From: Sisyra terminalis
Taxonomy: Eukaryota; Arthropoda; Insecta; Neuroptera; Sisyridae
NCBI GenBank assembly: GCA_958496175.1
Contig: OY292278.1
Location: 42,842,001-42,906,000 of the forward strand
Length of the DNA stretch: 64,000 bases
Direction of reading: 5' to 3'
The position numbers and the translations under genes were made by a program. This document shows positions 36,848 to 48,660 of the stretch, piece after piece; the first letter of the stretch is position 1; each line of letters starts with the position of its first letter. Under the pieces are notes generated by a model, which worked only from the letters and a program-made list of their open reading frames with translations, ran no database searches and was not told the DNA's origin.

Positions 36848-38430
36848 GCATACGTTTCATTTAGAAAATAATATCAACTCCTAAGAATATCGTGCCTGTA
36901 CTTTATCCATTTTCATTTAATTTTTATAAATTTTAGGAAAAGTTGAAATAATTTTTTCATAAGTTTTCGAAAATACAGAACCTAAATTACCTTTTTACAT
37001 AAAAATTTCCAAACTTTCTGTTATCCATAAACAAATAATAACACTCAAAGTCGCACTGATGTCTTCAATCGCACACATAAGTTGGAAAATTTCTCTATTT
37101 TTCTAAAATTTCAACAACAAAATATCAATTTTTCCGAATGAAGTACAAACTATGACATATACTCTAACCGATGGAAACATAATTTTCATTGATAATTATT
37201 GTAATAATATAAATTTTCGGCCGCGTATTTCACACTTACGCACACGATTCTCGTACATCCTAAGTGTACTATGAAAATTTTAAAAAGATTTTTACCAATT
37301 TTAGCTGGTTTCATACGAAAATTTTTCATTCCCAATCGATCAAAGATCAATATATTTATTATCACAAAAAAATTTCATCGAATTTGATGCCATTTAAGCC
37401 GTAAAAATGCATTTTTCGTAACTGAAATCCCAGCATATAGAAATGAGAGCCATGAATTCTTTAGGTGGTAAGATTAACATTGGAAATTTATTAAAGAAAA
37501 TTTCTGCAAAAAAAAATATTTTTTTACCAAAAAATTGGTCGAATAATAGAAAATGCATCTTGTTTCATATGTTTTAATCGTTTATTACCATAAATTTTAC
37601 AAAAATTACAATTTTTATGCTCGAAATCCACAGTGAATACTCCATGCATTTGGTATATGAAAAGCAGAATTTGAAAAATATTTTCATCAAAAAAAATTGA
37701 TTTCACTTAAATTTTTTTAATAATTAAAATTGATTTATCATTTTGAAAGATTGAAAGTTTATTTTTACCTTACTTTGTCAAGGAAATACGTTTTTATAAG
37801 AATTTTACATAAATTTAAATATTTTCAAAAATCTGTAGTTATCTTATATTCTTTGATATTTTCATGAAATAAAGTTGTAGAAATGACTGAAAATAAATTA
37901 TTTAAGAATTCTTCTTTCCTATTTCAATTTGAATTTGAATTTTCAATCATAAATATGATTATTTTCTTCATGTTTGATAAGGTATTACATATAATAATAG
38001 TGCAACTTTTCATCTTCAAAATGATAAATTCATTGTGCATTGAATTTTCTTTCATGAATTTAGATTTATTTTTTCCAATTCATATGGGTAAAGGAATTTT
38101 TTTGATAATAAAAACTTATATAATTTTTTTACATTTCATAATAAACCATAATGATAAATTTTGTTTATAAATATTAGATTTTGTAAATATTTTTGCAAAG
38201 GATTTTTATTGGTACACAAATTTTGGATCAAGGGTTACGATTTTTTGTTCTAAAAATAATCACAAGTTCATCATTTATGAGTATTAATTTCATTTAAAAT
38301 CATTCAAATTGACCGCCTAAATTAAAAACTTCACTTGCGCGAAGTTCACTTGCGCATTGTATGACAGTTGTGTCAATATCTACTATACCAACATGTCAAT
38401 TTAAGTAATTTGTTGATCAAAGTAGCCTGT
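36848..38430. other. AT-rich spacer between H1 and POLR3K
   Basis: No gene recognised. The plus frame at 37883-38170 (95 codons, Phe/Ile/Asn-rich) has no domain or context and reflects AT composition. Confidence 0.45.
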
Positions 38431-38503
38431 TTTTCACAGGTTTGAAAAACTTTAATGGCTTAAAACTTTTTGAACTAATTTTTTGCTTAATTTTCAGAGG
38501 ACT

Positions 38504-38833
38504 ATGTTAAAGTTTTGTCCCAATTGTGCAACGGCCTTAACCATAGAACAAGGCAATGCGGAAATTATTCGCTACGCTTGTCTTGTGTGTCCTTATATTT
38601 TCAATTTAACCGAAGGAAACAATTTTCGAATTTATCCTAATTTAAAAGAAGTTGATGGAATTTTGGGTGGTGCAGCGGCATGGGAAAATGCTGATTCTAC
38701 TGAAGAACGATGCCCGAAATGTGCCAATCCAAGAGCTTATTTTATGCAGATTCAGACCCGGAGTGCTGATGAACCAATGACCACTTTTTATCGATGCTGT
38801 AATTTTGATTGTTCACATCAATGGAGAGATTAA
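38504..38833 (+). CDS. Polr3K: RNA polymerase III subunit RPC11 (POLR3K / RPC10)
   Basis: 109 residues in one coding exon. The N-terminal zinc ribbon uses C5, C8, C26 and C29 (FCPNC and ACLVC). A linker with LKEVDGILGGAAAWENADST follows. The C-terminal TFIIS-like ribbon has CPKC, QTRSADEPMTTFYRC and a final CNFDCSHQWRD. The acidic DE in RSADEPMT is the catalytic hairpin for RNA cleavage, used in Pol III termination and reinitiation. An ATG seven codons further upstream (38483) lies before a good acceptor, TTTTCAG at 38497. I therefore use 38504 as the start and infer a 58-bp intron (donor near 38440) in the 5' untranslated region. Confidence 0.96.
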   Translation: MLKFCPNCATALTIEQGNAEIIRYACLVCPYIFNLTEGNNFRIYPNLKEVDGILGGAAAWENADSTEERCPKCANPRAYFMQIQTRSADEPMTTFYRCCNFDCSHQWRD

Positions 38834-38898
38834 AATCTTTATTTTTAAATTTGCCTCAAGAGCTGTGATTTTATTATAAAATATATTAGTTTAATGGA

Positions 38899-39136
38899 GA
38901 TATCGATACCTTAGAGCACAAATTAACTATGTCCGTTTCTTAATACTTTTGTAAAATTCAAAATTAAGTTTTAAGATCTGTATAACTCTAGTAATGCAGT
39001 TGAATGTCTTTTGATATTTACTAACTTTATGGTTTGTAAAAAAATATTACAAAGAAACTTTTGTAATTCTTGAACATTCATTCAAAGTATTATAAAAAAT
39101 GAACATAGCACATTTGTGCTTTAAGGTATCGATATA
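38899..39136. mobile_element. Inverted-repeat element 3' of POLR3K
   Basis: ATATCGATACCTTAGAGCAC at about 38900 is repeated in inverse as GTGCTTTAAGGTATCGATAT ending at 39134, and the arms continue imperfectly for about 35 bases. The unit is about 238 bp and MITE-like, with no visible coding. Each arm carries one TATCGATA, the core of the insect DRE site. Confidence 0.65.
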
Positions 39137-39929
39137 TAATATTGTTTCTTGATGTTTCAATTACAATAAAGTGACCATATTTTTATCTAAATAGAAATTT
39201 AATTGTTAGTAATAATAATTACAATTAGTTAAATCGTTCACTTCATTTGAAAAATAATTTTTAAAAGTTTTTAATTTCGTACCGGCTTAGCAAGTTTTAT
39301 AAATTACTCAGGTTGTCCCATTAGAAAAAAAAATATGACGTCATACGAAGAATTTTGAAATTTGAATCAGTCTGAAGATATGTACAAATTTCTTCTGGAT
39401 ACGTCACGTGGCGCATGAGGCCACCTGTGTATTTTATAAACCTTGCCGGTTTAGACAAGTCGGTGCTTTGTTTTGTCTATTGCGCATTTCTTAGTTCATT
39501 TGTTATTTTGTTGATTAGTTTAAGCGTGTTGTCAAAGTTGTGCAATAGAAATAGAAGTGCTAAATTTTTACAATTTAACCAGCTTTTTTTGCTTTGTGAC
39601 CTCCAAAAAGTGTTTTAAATTGCATATGAAACAATAATTTTCACCTGTAGCATAATATTTTCGATTAAGTAAGTGATTTTTTTATTAATTTTTACATCAA
39701 CCCATTACTTAAGTCACCCCATCATTAGGGCATATGCTATATTGTTACAGCTCACTTTTACTATGTCGTTATCTATTATGCATTTGAGTATAGCAAAATA
39801 TGCTCATTGTTAAAGGTTTTTGGATAACCATAAGACTAATTATTTAATTCTTTGAATGAAAAGTTTCAATTAATTATATTCGATTTGTAAGTTATGATCG
39901 TTATGTTATTACTACAGCCATATAGACAT
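39137..39929. other. Spacer, nothing recognised
   Basis: The 67-codon plus frame at 39415-39618 follows a GC-richer patch (CACGTGGCGCATGAGGCC), but I cannot link it to any family. Confidence 0.35.
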
Positions 39930-40350
39930 TAGACTGGGCCAAAAAATCGACTATTTTTTTTGAAAAGTATATCAAAAATATTGTTCAAGGTGACAAAAAA
40001 AAAAATATCGGGGAGGTTTGAGCCCTTAATATTAATATTAAGAGGTCTATCATCTTTAATTTCGATTTTTTATTTGTGCTTTGATTTTTGCGTCAATGCT
40101 GTCAAACTATCAAAGTAAAGAAAATCATCTGCACATAAATTTATAGAAAATTAAATTCCCTACAAAAAACATCTCTTTAAAAATTTTTGCCAGATACGCC
40201 GTTTCCATTAATCAAGCTTTAAACATTGATATAATTTTTAGATTTATCTTCTTTATTTTGGAGTTTTGTATCTAACGAACAAATAAATATACAGAAATGA
40301 ACAATATAGATCCTTGAAGGGAATTTAATGCTCTACAAAAAAGGTCTCTT
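39930..40350. mobile_element. Partial foldback-family element
   Basis: It begins TAGACTGGGCCAAAAAATCG, then shares with the 8597 and 13222 elements the poly-A/T-rich subterminal block and the motif GAGCCCTTAATATTAATATT followed by AAGAGG. Only one terminus is recognisable, so the copy is truncated or the other arm has decayed. The right boundary is approximate. Confidence 0.6.
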
Positions 40351-41203
40351 AACGTTTTTATATAAAATCACTTTTTCAAAAGTTATTCACAATTAAAGTT
40401 GAAGGAAAAATTAAATTATTGTTTTTTCGTTGTTGAACCAATTTTGAAATTGGTTGAAATTGTGAAATTGAATTAAAAATGGACTCGTACCACTTTCAAA
40501 ATAAATGAATAACTTAAAATTTATCGAAAGTAAATATTATATTAATTTTTATTATCAACAAAGTTTATATAACTTAAGTTAATTTCAATGAATACAGGTG
40601 AAATATTGTTGCGTTGTATAGGCAAACAAATATACACGGAATGTTATTCTTTTAAGGGACATACGGAACATAACAATGATAACAATAATTAAATTTTATT
40701 TTATAATTTCGATTATTTTTGAAGTGAAAAAGTTTTTAGCATCGTTTTTACTTGAAATTTCATAAAACTAAACTTAAAACATAAAACTTTCCTATTAATC
40801 ATTTCTATATCAACCTTAGTAGAATTCAACCTATTGTTAAAAAGGTGAAAAAAGTTTATTAAAGCCATTTAAGAACATTTAAATTTCAATGCCTTGTTTT
40901 AACAGGGATTTACTCTGAAAAGTTTATAGAATTCTTTAAAAGCTTGGTCTTGGTTCTTGTATCTAAAGTTATATATCAACATTGCTTAATATGGAATTTT
41001 AATGACCCTTGAATTTATATTTTGGAAACTAATGAAAAAAGCACTAATGCTAATGCTGTAGTTAAAAATTTATTGTTTGAAAACCAATTTTTCATGTGAA
41101 ACAATTTATAAGTTCTGACTTTGAATAATGGCTTTTGCATTACTTGTAAGTATCTATAAAATGCAAACATTTACTAAAAAAAAATATTCAAATTTCGTAA
41201 AGG
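40351..41203. other. Upstream region of the ionotropic receptor gene
   Basis: AT-rich, with no earlier coding exon or recognisable promoter element. The receptor's first ATG follows directly. Confidence 0.4.
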
Positions 41204-42985
41204 ATGTGGAAATCTATTGTAGTCGTGTTATTTTTGAGCTTTTTTTGCTTGAAAGCTGATGTAAAACCAAAATTGGGCGAATGTGTATTTGATATCTTAA
41301 AAAATATTTCCTCGGAATCTGATTTAGTGTTGTTTGATCCATGCAATGGGAACAATGAAATAAAAATATATTTTCCTCAATATCCAACGAATAATATAGT
41401 AAATTTATGTGGTCAATCTCAAGTTTATGAAAAAAATAAATTTACAGTTTACATCATTTACTTTGAAAATTACGAACGACTAGCCGACAAATTGCAGTTT
41501 TTATATGCAACTTTATCGTGGAACTCCACAGCGAAATTTATTTTTGTGGGATACCCAAATATCTGGTCTAATTTAAAAGCGGAAGTGAAACTAGTGAGGA
41601 AATTCTATATTCTCGATTTCATTTTCATGGATTTACGAACGAAAAGCTATGATATATTCACCGTGACTGTGAACGATTTGAGCCGATTGAACATCGGAAA
41701 GTTGGAGTTTTTCGAAAAAGTGGCCACGTGCCAAAATTTGGGTGATATTTCAAAATTTTTTGGGAAAAAATATTTTGCAAATTTCCAAAAATTTAAAATC
41801 TTCATGCAACTAGTGCTTGAACCACCGTTTGTGAATAATTATGAAGAGGGCTTAGACTTGGAGCTTCTTTCATTGGTGACCCAAAAATTGAAAATGAGAA
41901 AACTTTTTTGCCAACTTTGTGAGGGGGTGGAAAAGGCTTATGAAAATATCTATGCGGTTTTTGATTTTTTATTGTTGGATCTGAAACGGACGGATCATTC
42001 AAAGATTTACGAGCATGATCTATATAGTTTCTGGGTACCCAAACCAAGTGAAATTCCTACGTGGTTGAAACTCACGGCTATTTTCGATAACAATTTAAAA
42101 ATGATTATGTTTGGAAGTCTTTTGGGATTCTCCATAGTTTGGTACTGTTTGATACGATTTTCCAAGATTCAAAAGTTGATTCGTTTCGATTGGATCATAA
42201 AAATTTTCCTGAACCAAACCATCCGCTTTCCATACAATTGGATCCTACGTCTGGTTCTCCTGCTGTGGATCTACACTTGCTTTTTGATCTCCACCAGTTT
42301 CCAAACCAAACTCGTCGACACATTAACAAACCCAGCGTTTGGAACTCCCATTAAAAATTTCGAAGACATAATGCAAAAGAATTCATCAATTTGTGTCACC
42401 AATCCTTTTGTTATACGGAAATTTGCTGCATCGTTAAAGGATTCCCACAAACAACGACTTATTGACTACTTCAAAAGAAAATCCTTTTTTGATTCTTCCA
42501 CAAATTGTTACAAAAGGATAGCACAACAACAGAATGTGGTTACCTACACTTCCGATTTGAGTGTTCAGGCGGCAATGGCTCGTGATTTTTTGGACGAAAA
42601 AAATCGGGAAACTGTATTCTCAATTCCGGATATGTCAGAAATGAATCATCGATGTTTCGTATTGCGAAAAGGATACCCTGCATTTCCGGCAATCCATCAA
42701 ATAATTGTCCGTTTATATGAAAGTGGTATCATTCAAAAATTACGTCAGGACATTCAAATACGTTATTTTCTAAAAGACCGATTTCGACGACAAGAACACC
42801 ACGAAAAAGTAATGGTTTTTCGAATGGAACATCTACTAATCCCTTTTATTTGCTTGATCTTTGGATATTGCCTATCTTTGGTGATATTTGTTGGAGAAAT
42901 TTTTCGAAAGAAAAAATCCAAATTATCGTTGAATGTTACCAGAAAAAAAATAGTAGAAAGTCACAAGAGATGGTTGGAGAGTTAA
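41204..42985 (+). CDS. Divergent ionotropic receptor (chemosensory iGluR-like channel)
   Basis: A single intronless frame of 593 residues. A signal peptide (about 1-18, IVVVLFLSFFCLKA) is followed by a long extracellular region with several Asn-X-Ser/Thr sites. A first membrane segment is at about 303-322 (MIMFGSLLGFSIVWYCLIRF). A second region at about 347-370 (WILRLVLLLWIYTCFLIST) runs into SFQTKLVDTLTNP, the position of the channel-lining SYTANLAAFLT segment in iGluRs, here much altered. The S2 lobe includes a PDMSEMNHRCFVLRKGYP stretch, and the last membrane segment is at about 543-566. This layout, with poor conservation of ligand residues, is that of divergent insect IRs used in taste and related senses. 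Subfamily cannot be assigned. AATAAA lies at 43089-43094. Confidence 0.88.
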   Translation: MWKSIVVVLFLSFFCLKADVKPKLGECVFDILKNISSESDLVLFDPCNGNNEIKIYFPQYPTNNIVNLCGQSQVYEKNKFTVYIIYFENYERLADKLQFLYATLSWNSTAKFIFVGYPNIWSNLKAEVKLVRKFYILDFIFMDLRTKSYDIFTVTVNDLSRLNIGKLEFFEKVATCQNLGDISKFFGKKYFANFQKFKIFMQLVLEPPFVNNYEEGLDLELLSLVTQKLKMRKLFCQLCEGVEKAYENIYAVFDFLLLDLKRTDHSKIYEHDLYSFWVPKPSEIPTWLKLTAIFDNNLKMIMFGSLLGFSIVWYCLIRFSKIQKLIRFDWIIKIFLNQTIRFPYNWILRLVLLLWIYTCFLISTSFQTKLVDTLTNPAFGTPIKNFEDIMQKNSSICVTNPFVIRKFAASLKDSHKQRLIDYFKRKSFFDSSTNCYKRIAQQQNVVTYTSDLSVQAAMARDFLDEKNRETVFSIPDMSEMNHRCFVLRKGYPAFPAIHQIIVRLYESGIIQKLRQDIQIRYFLKDRFRRQEHHEKVMVFRMEHLLIPFICLIFGYCLSLVIFVGEIFRKKKSKLSLNVTRKKIVESHKRWLES

Positions 42986-43477
42986 AAGAAGCGGTGTAGT
43001 CATCGATAGATTAAAAATTCATTTAGAGTACCTAATGGAAAGGGGACATTAATGGCACTTGTGCACAATTTATTCTTTGGATTTGAATAATAAAAATCAA
43101 TTCATTGCATTGTAAACTTGTCACAACACAATTTGTACATCGTTTGAATAATTAATTTTCATTTTCAATGGCAAAAGCACAAGTTCATCATGCAATAAAG
43201 ATTCCATTTTAACAGAAAGTTCATTATTTGTATATGATTAAAACAATTTAGAATAATATTTTTATTTAGTTGGGATTTTCTGGCATTTTGGGAGGTAAAG
43301 TTAGAAATGTTTTGATATTAATATTATTTAATTTTTGGCAGGAAAGTGGGCTTTATTTGACCTTCATCAGGCTTCTAAAAAATCATATTAATACAAACAC
43401 ATGTTTACAGAACTTTTCAGGACATTCTTAACTGTTAAATTGTTCATGTACCTTAATATAAAGTATATAATATAGAG

Positions 43478-43808
43478 CAGTGCTTCCCAAAGTGGTCTAT
43501 ATCGACCCCAAGGGGTCTAAGTCAGCGAAAAAAAATTTGGGGGTCCATGAAATGAAAATGGGGGTCCACGATACTGGATCTCAACACATACACTGATAGT
43601 ACCTATTTACTTACATCATACTATCTTATAATATCAAGACATATACATTATTTATAAAAGTACCTATGTTTTTACTATAAGGTTTTAATACTAAACTTCA
43701 CTGCAGTTAGAAATTTACAGGAAATCAATATCAGGTAAGTAGGGGGTCTACCCAACACGGAAAAACATGGCAAGGGGTCTACGATACAAAAAAGTTTGGG
43801 GAACTCTG
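43478..43808. mobile_element. hAT-like MITE, 331 bp
   Basis: It begins CAGTGCTTCCCAAAGTGG and ends TTTGGGGAACTCTG, the hAT terminal pattern. The flanks are ATATAGAG at 43470-43477 and 43809-43816, an exact 8-bp target duplication. Internal GGGGTCTA repeats near both ends extend the inverted symmetry. Confidence 0.92.
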
Positions 43809-43819
43809 ATATAGAGTAT

Positions 43820-44196
43820 TGTAACGTGACGTCTCAAAACTGTATTGAGATGGCGTTTATTCGTTCTTTTAATTTCTTTTGGAAATAAATAATCACTTAC
43901 ATGACAATAATCACTTTTAATTCAAATCACACTAAAAATCGCTTTGTTGTAACGGAAATTCACAACTGAATTTCTATACAGAACTGTCCCTGGGCTTGAG
44001 CTGAGTGACTTATATACCCGCAACCCAACATACTAGAATGTACTCCATTGTTCACCAACGTTCCACCATTTACTAGATGTTTCCAGAACAATCTATATGT
44101 ACATTCGCATTGGTGGGAGAGAGATAGAAGTCACCCAGCCAATCGCGGCCCGGCATGGCACAAAGAGAGAGACAGACTTTGTTCCTTTCTGTTACA
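43820..44196. mobile_element. Candidate solo LTR, 377 bp
   Basis: It starts TGTAACGTGACGTC and ends TTCTGTTACA, so it has TG...CA ends with TGTAA/TTACA inverted termini. GTAT flanks it on both sides (43816-43819 and 44197-44200), a possible 4-bp target duplication. An internal TTATATACCC could serve as a TATA box. No internal retroelement genes are adjacent, as expected after LTR-LTR recombination. The left duplication shares one base with that of the hAT MITE, so the two insertions abut. Confidence 0.6.
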
Positions 44197-44366
44197 GTAT
44201 ATTAAGCTTAATGGACAATTTAACAATTAAGAATGTCCTCAAAAGTTCTGTAAGCATGTGTTTGTATTAATATGATTTTTTAGAAGCCTGATGAAGGTCA
44301 AATAAAGGACCGAATGGATTTACATCCTTTAAGTTCACTTTCCTGCTAAAAATTAAATAATATTAT

Positions 44367-46751
44367 GTTAAGTATGAACTCAACAAATGTATCGTTTTAA
44401 TATTGATTTTGAATGTTTTTAAAACTTTTAAAAGTTCTTTTAAAGATTCAGACTTCAGGACTTTCCAAAAGTATAATTGGCATAGGTATCCTTTTTCATC
44501 ATATAATTTTTTTTTAAGGAATTTTGTTGTTTCTCTTTGGGTCTTCTTCGTTTCCACAATCCATTTAGTTTTTCGTCCTCATGATATTTCATTTAATTAC
44601 CACCCCCCATTTCTCTAACTTAATTCCTATTTGTATCCAAGAATACTGTCAAAAAATAAGCTTTCGAAAACGGAAAGGAAGTTCTCTTATCAACCCGCAG
44701 CATCCCTTGCTGTACCAATTATAAATTACCTTCAAGATATACGTTTATCAATTAAGTTTTGAGAAAATTTGTTCTACCTCTAAAAATCACTCAACGACCA
44801 TAACAATGAAGTATTGACAGTTAGCGGCTATTGTATTGTATTGTATTGTTGAAAAAGCCCTTTTCTTGTGGTCTCAGGTATGTTACAAACGCAAGAAAAA
44901 GATAAAAACAATCTTTGACCAAAGTGGTGAAAATCAATATATTAATAATGTTTACAGTGTATCTAAATTTAGTATGGACAATTTGAGGTATAACTTCAAA
45001 GGTGGCCCGCAATATCATTTGAGTTGGTCAACCCTGATTTCAAGTATATTTATTTTTCGATATCTTTAAAAAGAGGATAGGTATTTAATTAAAAGGCCCA
45101 ATTTATATCCAACAAATAGGTCTCCGATTATTTATTTTAAACGGTCTTATTCTGACTGTTACTTTTATTATTAATAATTAAACGTAAACAGAAAACCTTT
45201 TCTTCCGAAGAAAAATTAGTTGAACTTGATTACAAAGTTTCTATCAAATCAGTAAATCTGTCTTTACATTGGGACCATAAGTAAAACCAGAATAAAATAT
45301 TGGTTTAACTATTTAGATTAGACTTATTTGTGACCTTTATACTATTTTTCTTTGACGGAACACTAAGATATACCTGAAAACAAAATATTATCAAAATCGA
45401 TAAACCTGTTCTTGAATTGTATGAAAGAATGCAAGTAGGCAGAAATTTGCGTTATTATTGCGTTATTATTTGCGCATAAATTGTCGACCTTTGGTTCATA
45501 ATAATCAATATTGTGACCAAAACTGATAAAATTCTAAGCTGGTGTTAAAATTGCAAAGAATTTCTACCTGGTCTCAGCTGATGATATGAAATAACATAGT
45601 AAAAGCTTAAAGGTCAAAATGTAAGGTAAAGGTAGATTCAAAGGTGGCAATAATGGATTCGGAAACAGGTGTTAATGTAATTATAATTGTCAACAAATAA
45701 TAAATACCTCAAACTGGTTCCAAATTCCAGAACGACATATTTAAAGCTGCCATTCTCTTATTTTGGCCTTCAAGCTTTAACTATGTTATTTTATATCACT
45801 AGTTGAGCATATACTTTAATTTTTCGTATATGTACAATTTAATAATATTCTTAATGATTTTTTACAAACAAATCAAATTTAATTTCATGGTTTCATTAAT
45901 TTCTTTTGTGTATGGTAATAATATTAAATACGTTTAAAAAATAAAGCATTTTATAATTTGCCTGCGTTACAATTGACATGTTCTTGATTATATTAAATGC
46001 AAATATTTTTTTAATAAAATATCAGAGGACCCGGTGAACTTCGTACCACCTAAAATTGAATTGCAAAAATTAAATGGTATCGATAATATTACTACATTTA
46101 TAATTATTAAATTACTAACAATAACAATAATTATCAACAATTAAATTAATATACATTGTATTTTATTTATTTTTATGTACACTTTCAGAAGCATTAAACA
46201 TGTTAAAACTCATATGCATACAAAAAACCCTTAAATTCTCACTTATTCATGAGTTTAAAGACATGCATAGATATTTCTAAACACATTTTTACTATTGAAT
46301 ATTTATGTCCTTTGAAATTGTATTATTCTTTTGGCCAATTCAATCCTAAAGTCGTTATTAGTTAGGGACTGGAAGATTACTGGGAATGTTCCTGTTTTCT
46401 TCAGTACTTCCTTAAAAATAATATTTGTTTTATTTGCTAAACGACGTCAATTGTTATGGTTTTGAATATTGGCTAAGCAATTTTTAGAATCATCTATCCC
46501 ATAAATTAAACAGCGAAATTGATCTAATGGTAGGACCAATTATGGCAATTTTATTTTAGCACCAGCACAACATAGCCCAGTAGATTCACTGCTGTATTTT
46601 AACGCCTTATAATATTGGCAAATGATTGTCATTTCCCCAATTCTTATAGATTACAACACATATTAAGTGAAACATGTAATTATAAGTAAATGGCAGTACT
46701 TTTGCATAGTCACAAAACCAAAAAATGGCATATTTTGTTTGTTATCAATTA
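44367..46751. other. AT-rich spacer
   Basis: I saw no domain, RNA gene or ordered repeat. Frames at 44403-44618 and 44836-45069 are short and lack family motifs. Confidence 0.45.
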
Positions 46752-47801
46752 CACCGGCACACAAAAAAAAAAGTGTTCTGTACTTTTGACCGGACCTACA
46801 TAAATCTACGTATTTTGACCACCTGAACACGAATCCGGGGTCGGTTTGACCCGTACACCCTCAAAAATTCGAGAAAACTTTAAAAAACCGAAAAAAAATA
46901 TTAAAATCGGCAGTTTTGGTGACATAAAAATTTTTTTGAACTAAACCGAGCATGATTTTCATGTTTTTTGATCCGCTGAATACAAATTCGAAGTTTATGT
47001 AGACCATAAGTCGTTTTTACTGTAAGAAAATTGCAAAAAACCCTTGAAAATTGTGAAAAATTGCGGTTATTGTTCTAAAATTCGAGATTATATGATGAAA
47101 ATAAACTTTTAAATCTCTACAAAGGATATTTTGCATATTATTCTATTTCTGGAATATGATTTTTGAAGATTATTTGGTTAACCACGATTTTGTTATTTCG
47201 ATAGTTTTTTTTACGATTAACAAAATTTTTTTTTAATTCCGGATCAATGAACTTCAAATTTATACTCAACAGATTTGCCAACATGTCAAATTTATTATGA
47301 TTTCATTAAAAATTTGATATTTATCACAAGAACTTTGATTTTTCTGAAATTTTCAGGGTTTTTTGCTATTTACATGGATTTCTAAGAATGGCTGGACCGA
47401 ATACCTTCAAGATTTATGTTATGCGGATTAGAAAACATGAAAATCACGATTAATCTAGCTCCTTAGAATTTTTGTACTCAATTACTGCAATTTCTCGCAA
47501 TTTTCAAAGTTTTTTTGCAATTTTCTTCCAATTAAAACAGCTTATGATTTACATAAAGCTCGAATTTGTATTCAGCGTGTCAAAAAACATGAAAACCATG
47601 CTCGGTTTAGTTCAAAAAAATTTCTATGTCACCAAAAGTGCCAATTTTAACCATGTTTTTTCGGTTTTTTAAAGTTTTCTCGAATTTTTGAGGGTGTACG
47701 GGTCAAACCGACCCCGGATTCGTGTTCAGGGGGTCAAAATACGTAGATTTATGTAGGTCCGGTCAAAAGTACAGAGCACTTTTTTTTTTTGTGTGCCGGT
47801 G
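46752..47801. mobile_element. 1.05-kb foldback transposon
   Basis: The termini CACCGGCACACAAAAAAAAA and (inverse) GTGTGCCGGTG are followed inwards by matching arms: GACCGGACCTACATAAATCT and GGGGTCGGTTTGACCCGTAC on the left, with inverses on the right ending near 47770. The arms can be followed for about 350 bases before they decay toward the centre near 47200-47300. Flanks are imperfect (TCAATTAC versus GCAATTTT), so no target duplication is claimed. The 66-codon frame at 47472-47672 lies inside the right arm and is not a gene. Confidence 0.88.
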
Positions 47802-48660
47802 CAATTTTTTATTGTTGTCAGCACCTACTCTGCCTATTTGACCTATTTGATAGGTATTAATAGTTTATATGGGGATTTTTTTTTAATTACTTTTACTACT
47901 TTCCTTACAACTTCTTCCTATTTTATCACCTTTTAAATTTTCCTTGCCTTCTACAAATATTTCAACACCAAAATAAGCCAAAGTGGTACAGACTGCTGTA
48001 AATTAAATTTTAATGCTATTAAATAACCATTGTTGCATTTTTTTTTCCTACATAGATGTCGAATATAATATTTTTCTGTACATATAATAAAAAAACTGTC
48101 CTCTCTTGTTATCTGGCGTTAAAACACACTTTTTTGACGTGATTTTCACGTTTTTCAACGTACATTTAAATAGCACCCATTACTTTGTAGTACTTAGGCA
48201 ACCAATGTTACATGCATGTATTCTTTTTAATTTCAAAGAATTTTCGCTGATTTTTGATTTTTAATTAAAATCAGTTGGCTTTATCGGATTAAGGGTAGTA
48301 AGTAGTAAGTAAAATTTTACACAACTATTTTTTTTTATAGTACCACTTTGATAGAGTAGGGGGGTGAAGAAGATTAAAATTATTTTACTGTAAGCCCTTT
48401 GATTTACAAATCTTAAGACAACAATTAACTAATAGGTCACTTACGAACGTTTAAACCGTTTAAACTAACTGATACGCGCGACTTCGCCTGTGTATTACTA
48501 TTACGCTGAAAATATTTTTGTTTATGATTTTGCCACCTACCGTGAAATACTCGTCATTTTCCCTATTAAAAATTGTTATTAAATATATTTTTTTGAACAA
48601 AAGATCCCAATGTAAGTAATAATCATAACAATCATTAACCATAGGTAATTAGTGGAAAAA
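47802..48660. other. Spacer
   Basis: AT-rich with homopolymer runs. No feature recognised. Confidence 0.4.

Larger units (their letters stand above)
43315..44366. mobile_element. Foldback element interrupted by two later insertions
   Basis: The left end reads ATTATTTAATTTTTGGCAGG-AAAGTG and the right end is its inverse, CACTTTCCTGCTAAAAATTA-AATAATATTA. Both arms carry GACCTTCATCAGGCTTCTAA-type sequence and ACATTCTTAA...TTAAATTGT up to the centre. The arms (43315-43470 and 44201-44366) would meet if the MITE and LTR candidate between them were removed, so both insertions landed at or near the loop. Confidence 0.75.

Noticed and set aside
37883..38170. 95-codon frame upstream of POLR3K
   Set aside because: Phe/Ile/Asn-rich, no domain, no splice or regulatory context.
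38483..38503. Upstream ATG that would add seven residues to POLR3K
   Set aside because: It lies before a strong acceptor (TTTTCAG at 38497), and the family N-terminus starts directly with M-L-x-F-C-P.
43820..44196. Heat-shock-type promoter (TCTAGAA-like and TATA words)
   Set aside because: The TG...CA ends and flanking 4-bp repeat are better explained by a solo LTR with its own promoter.
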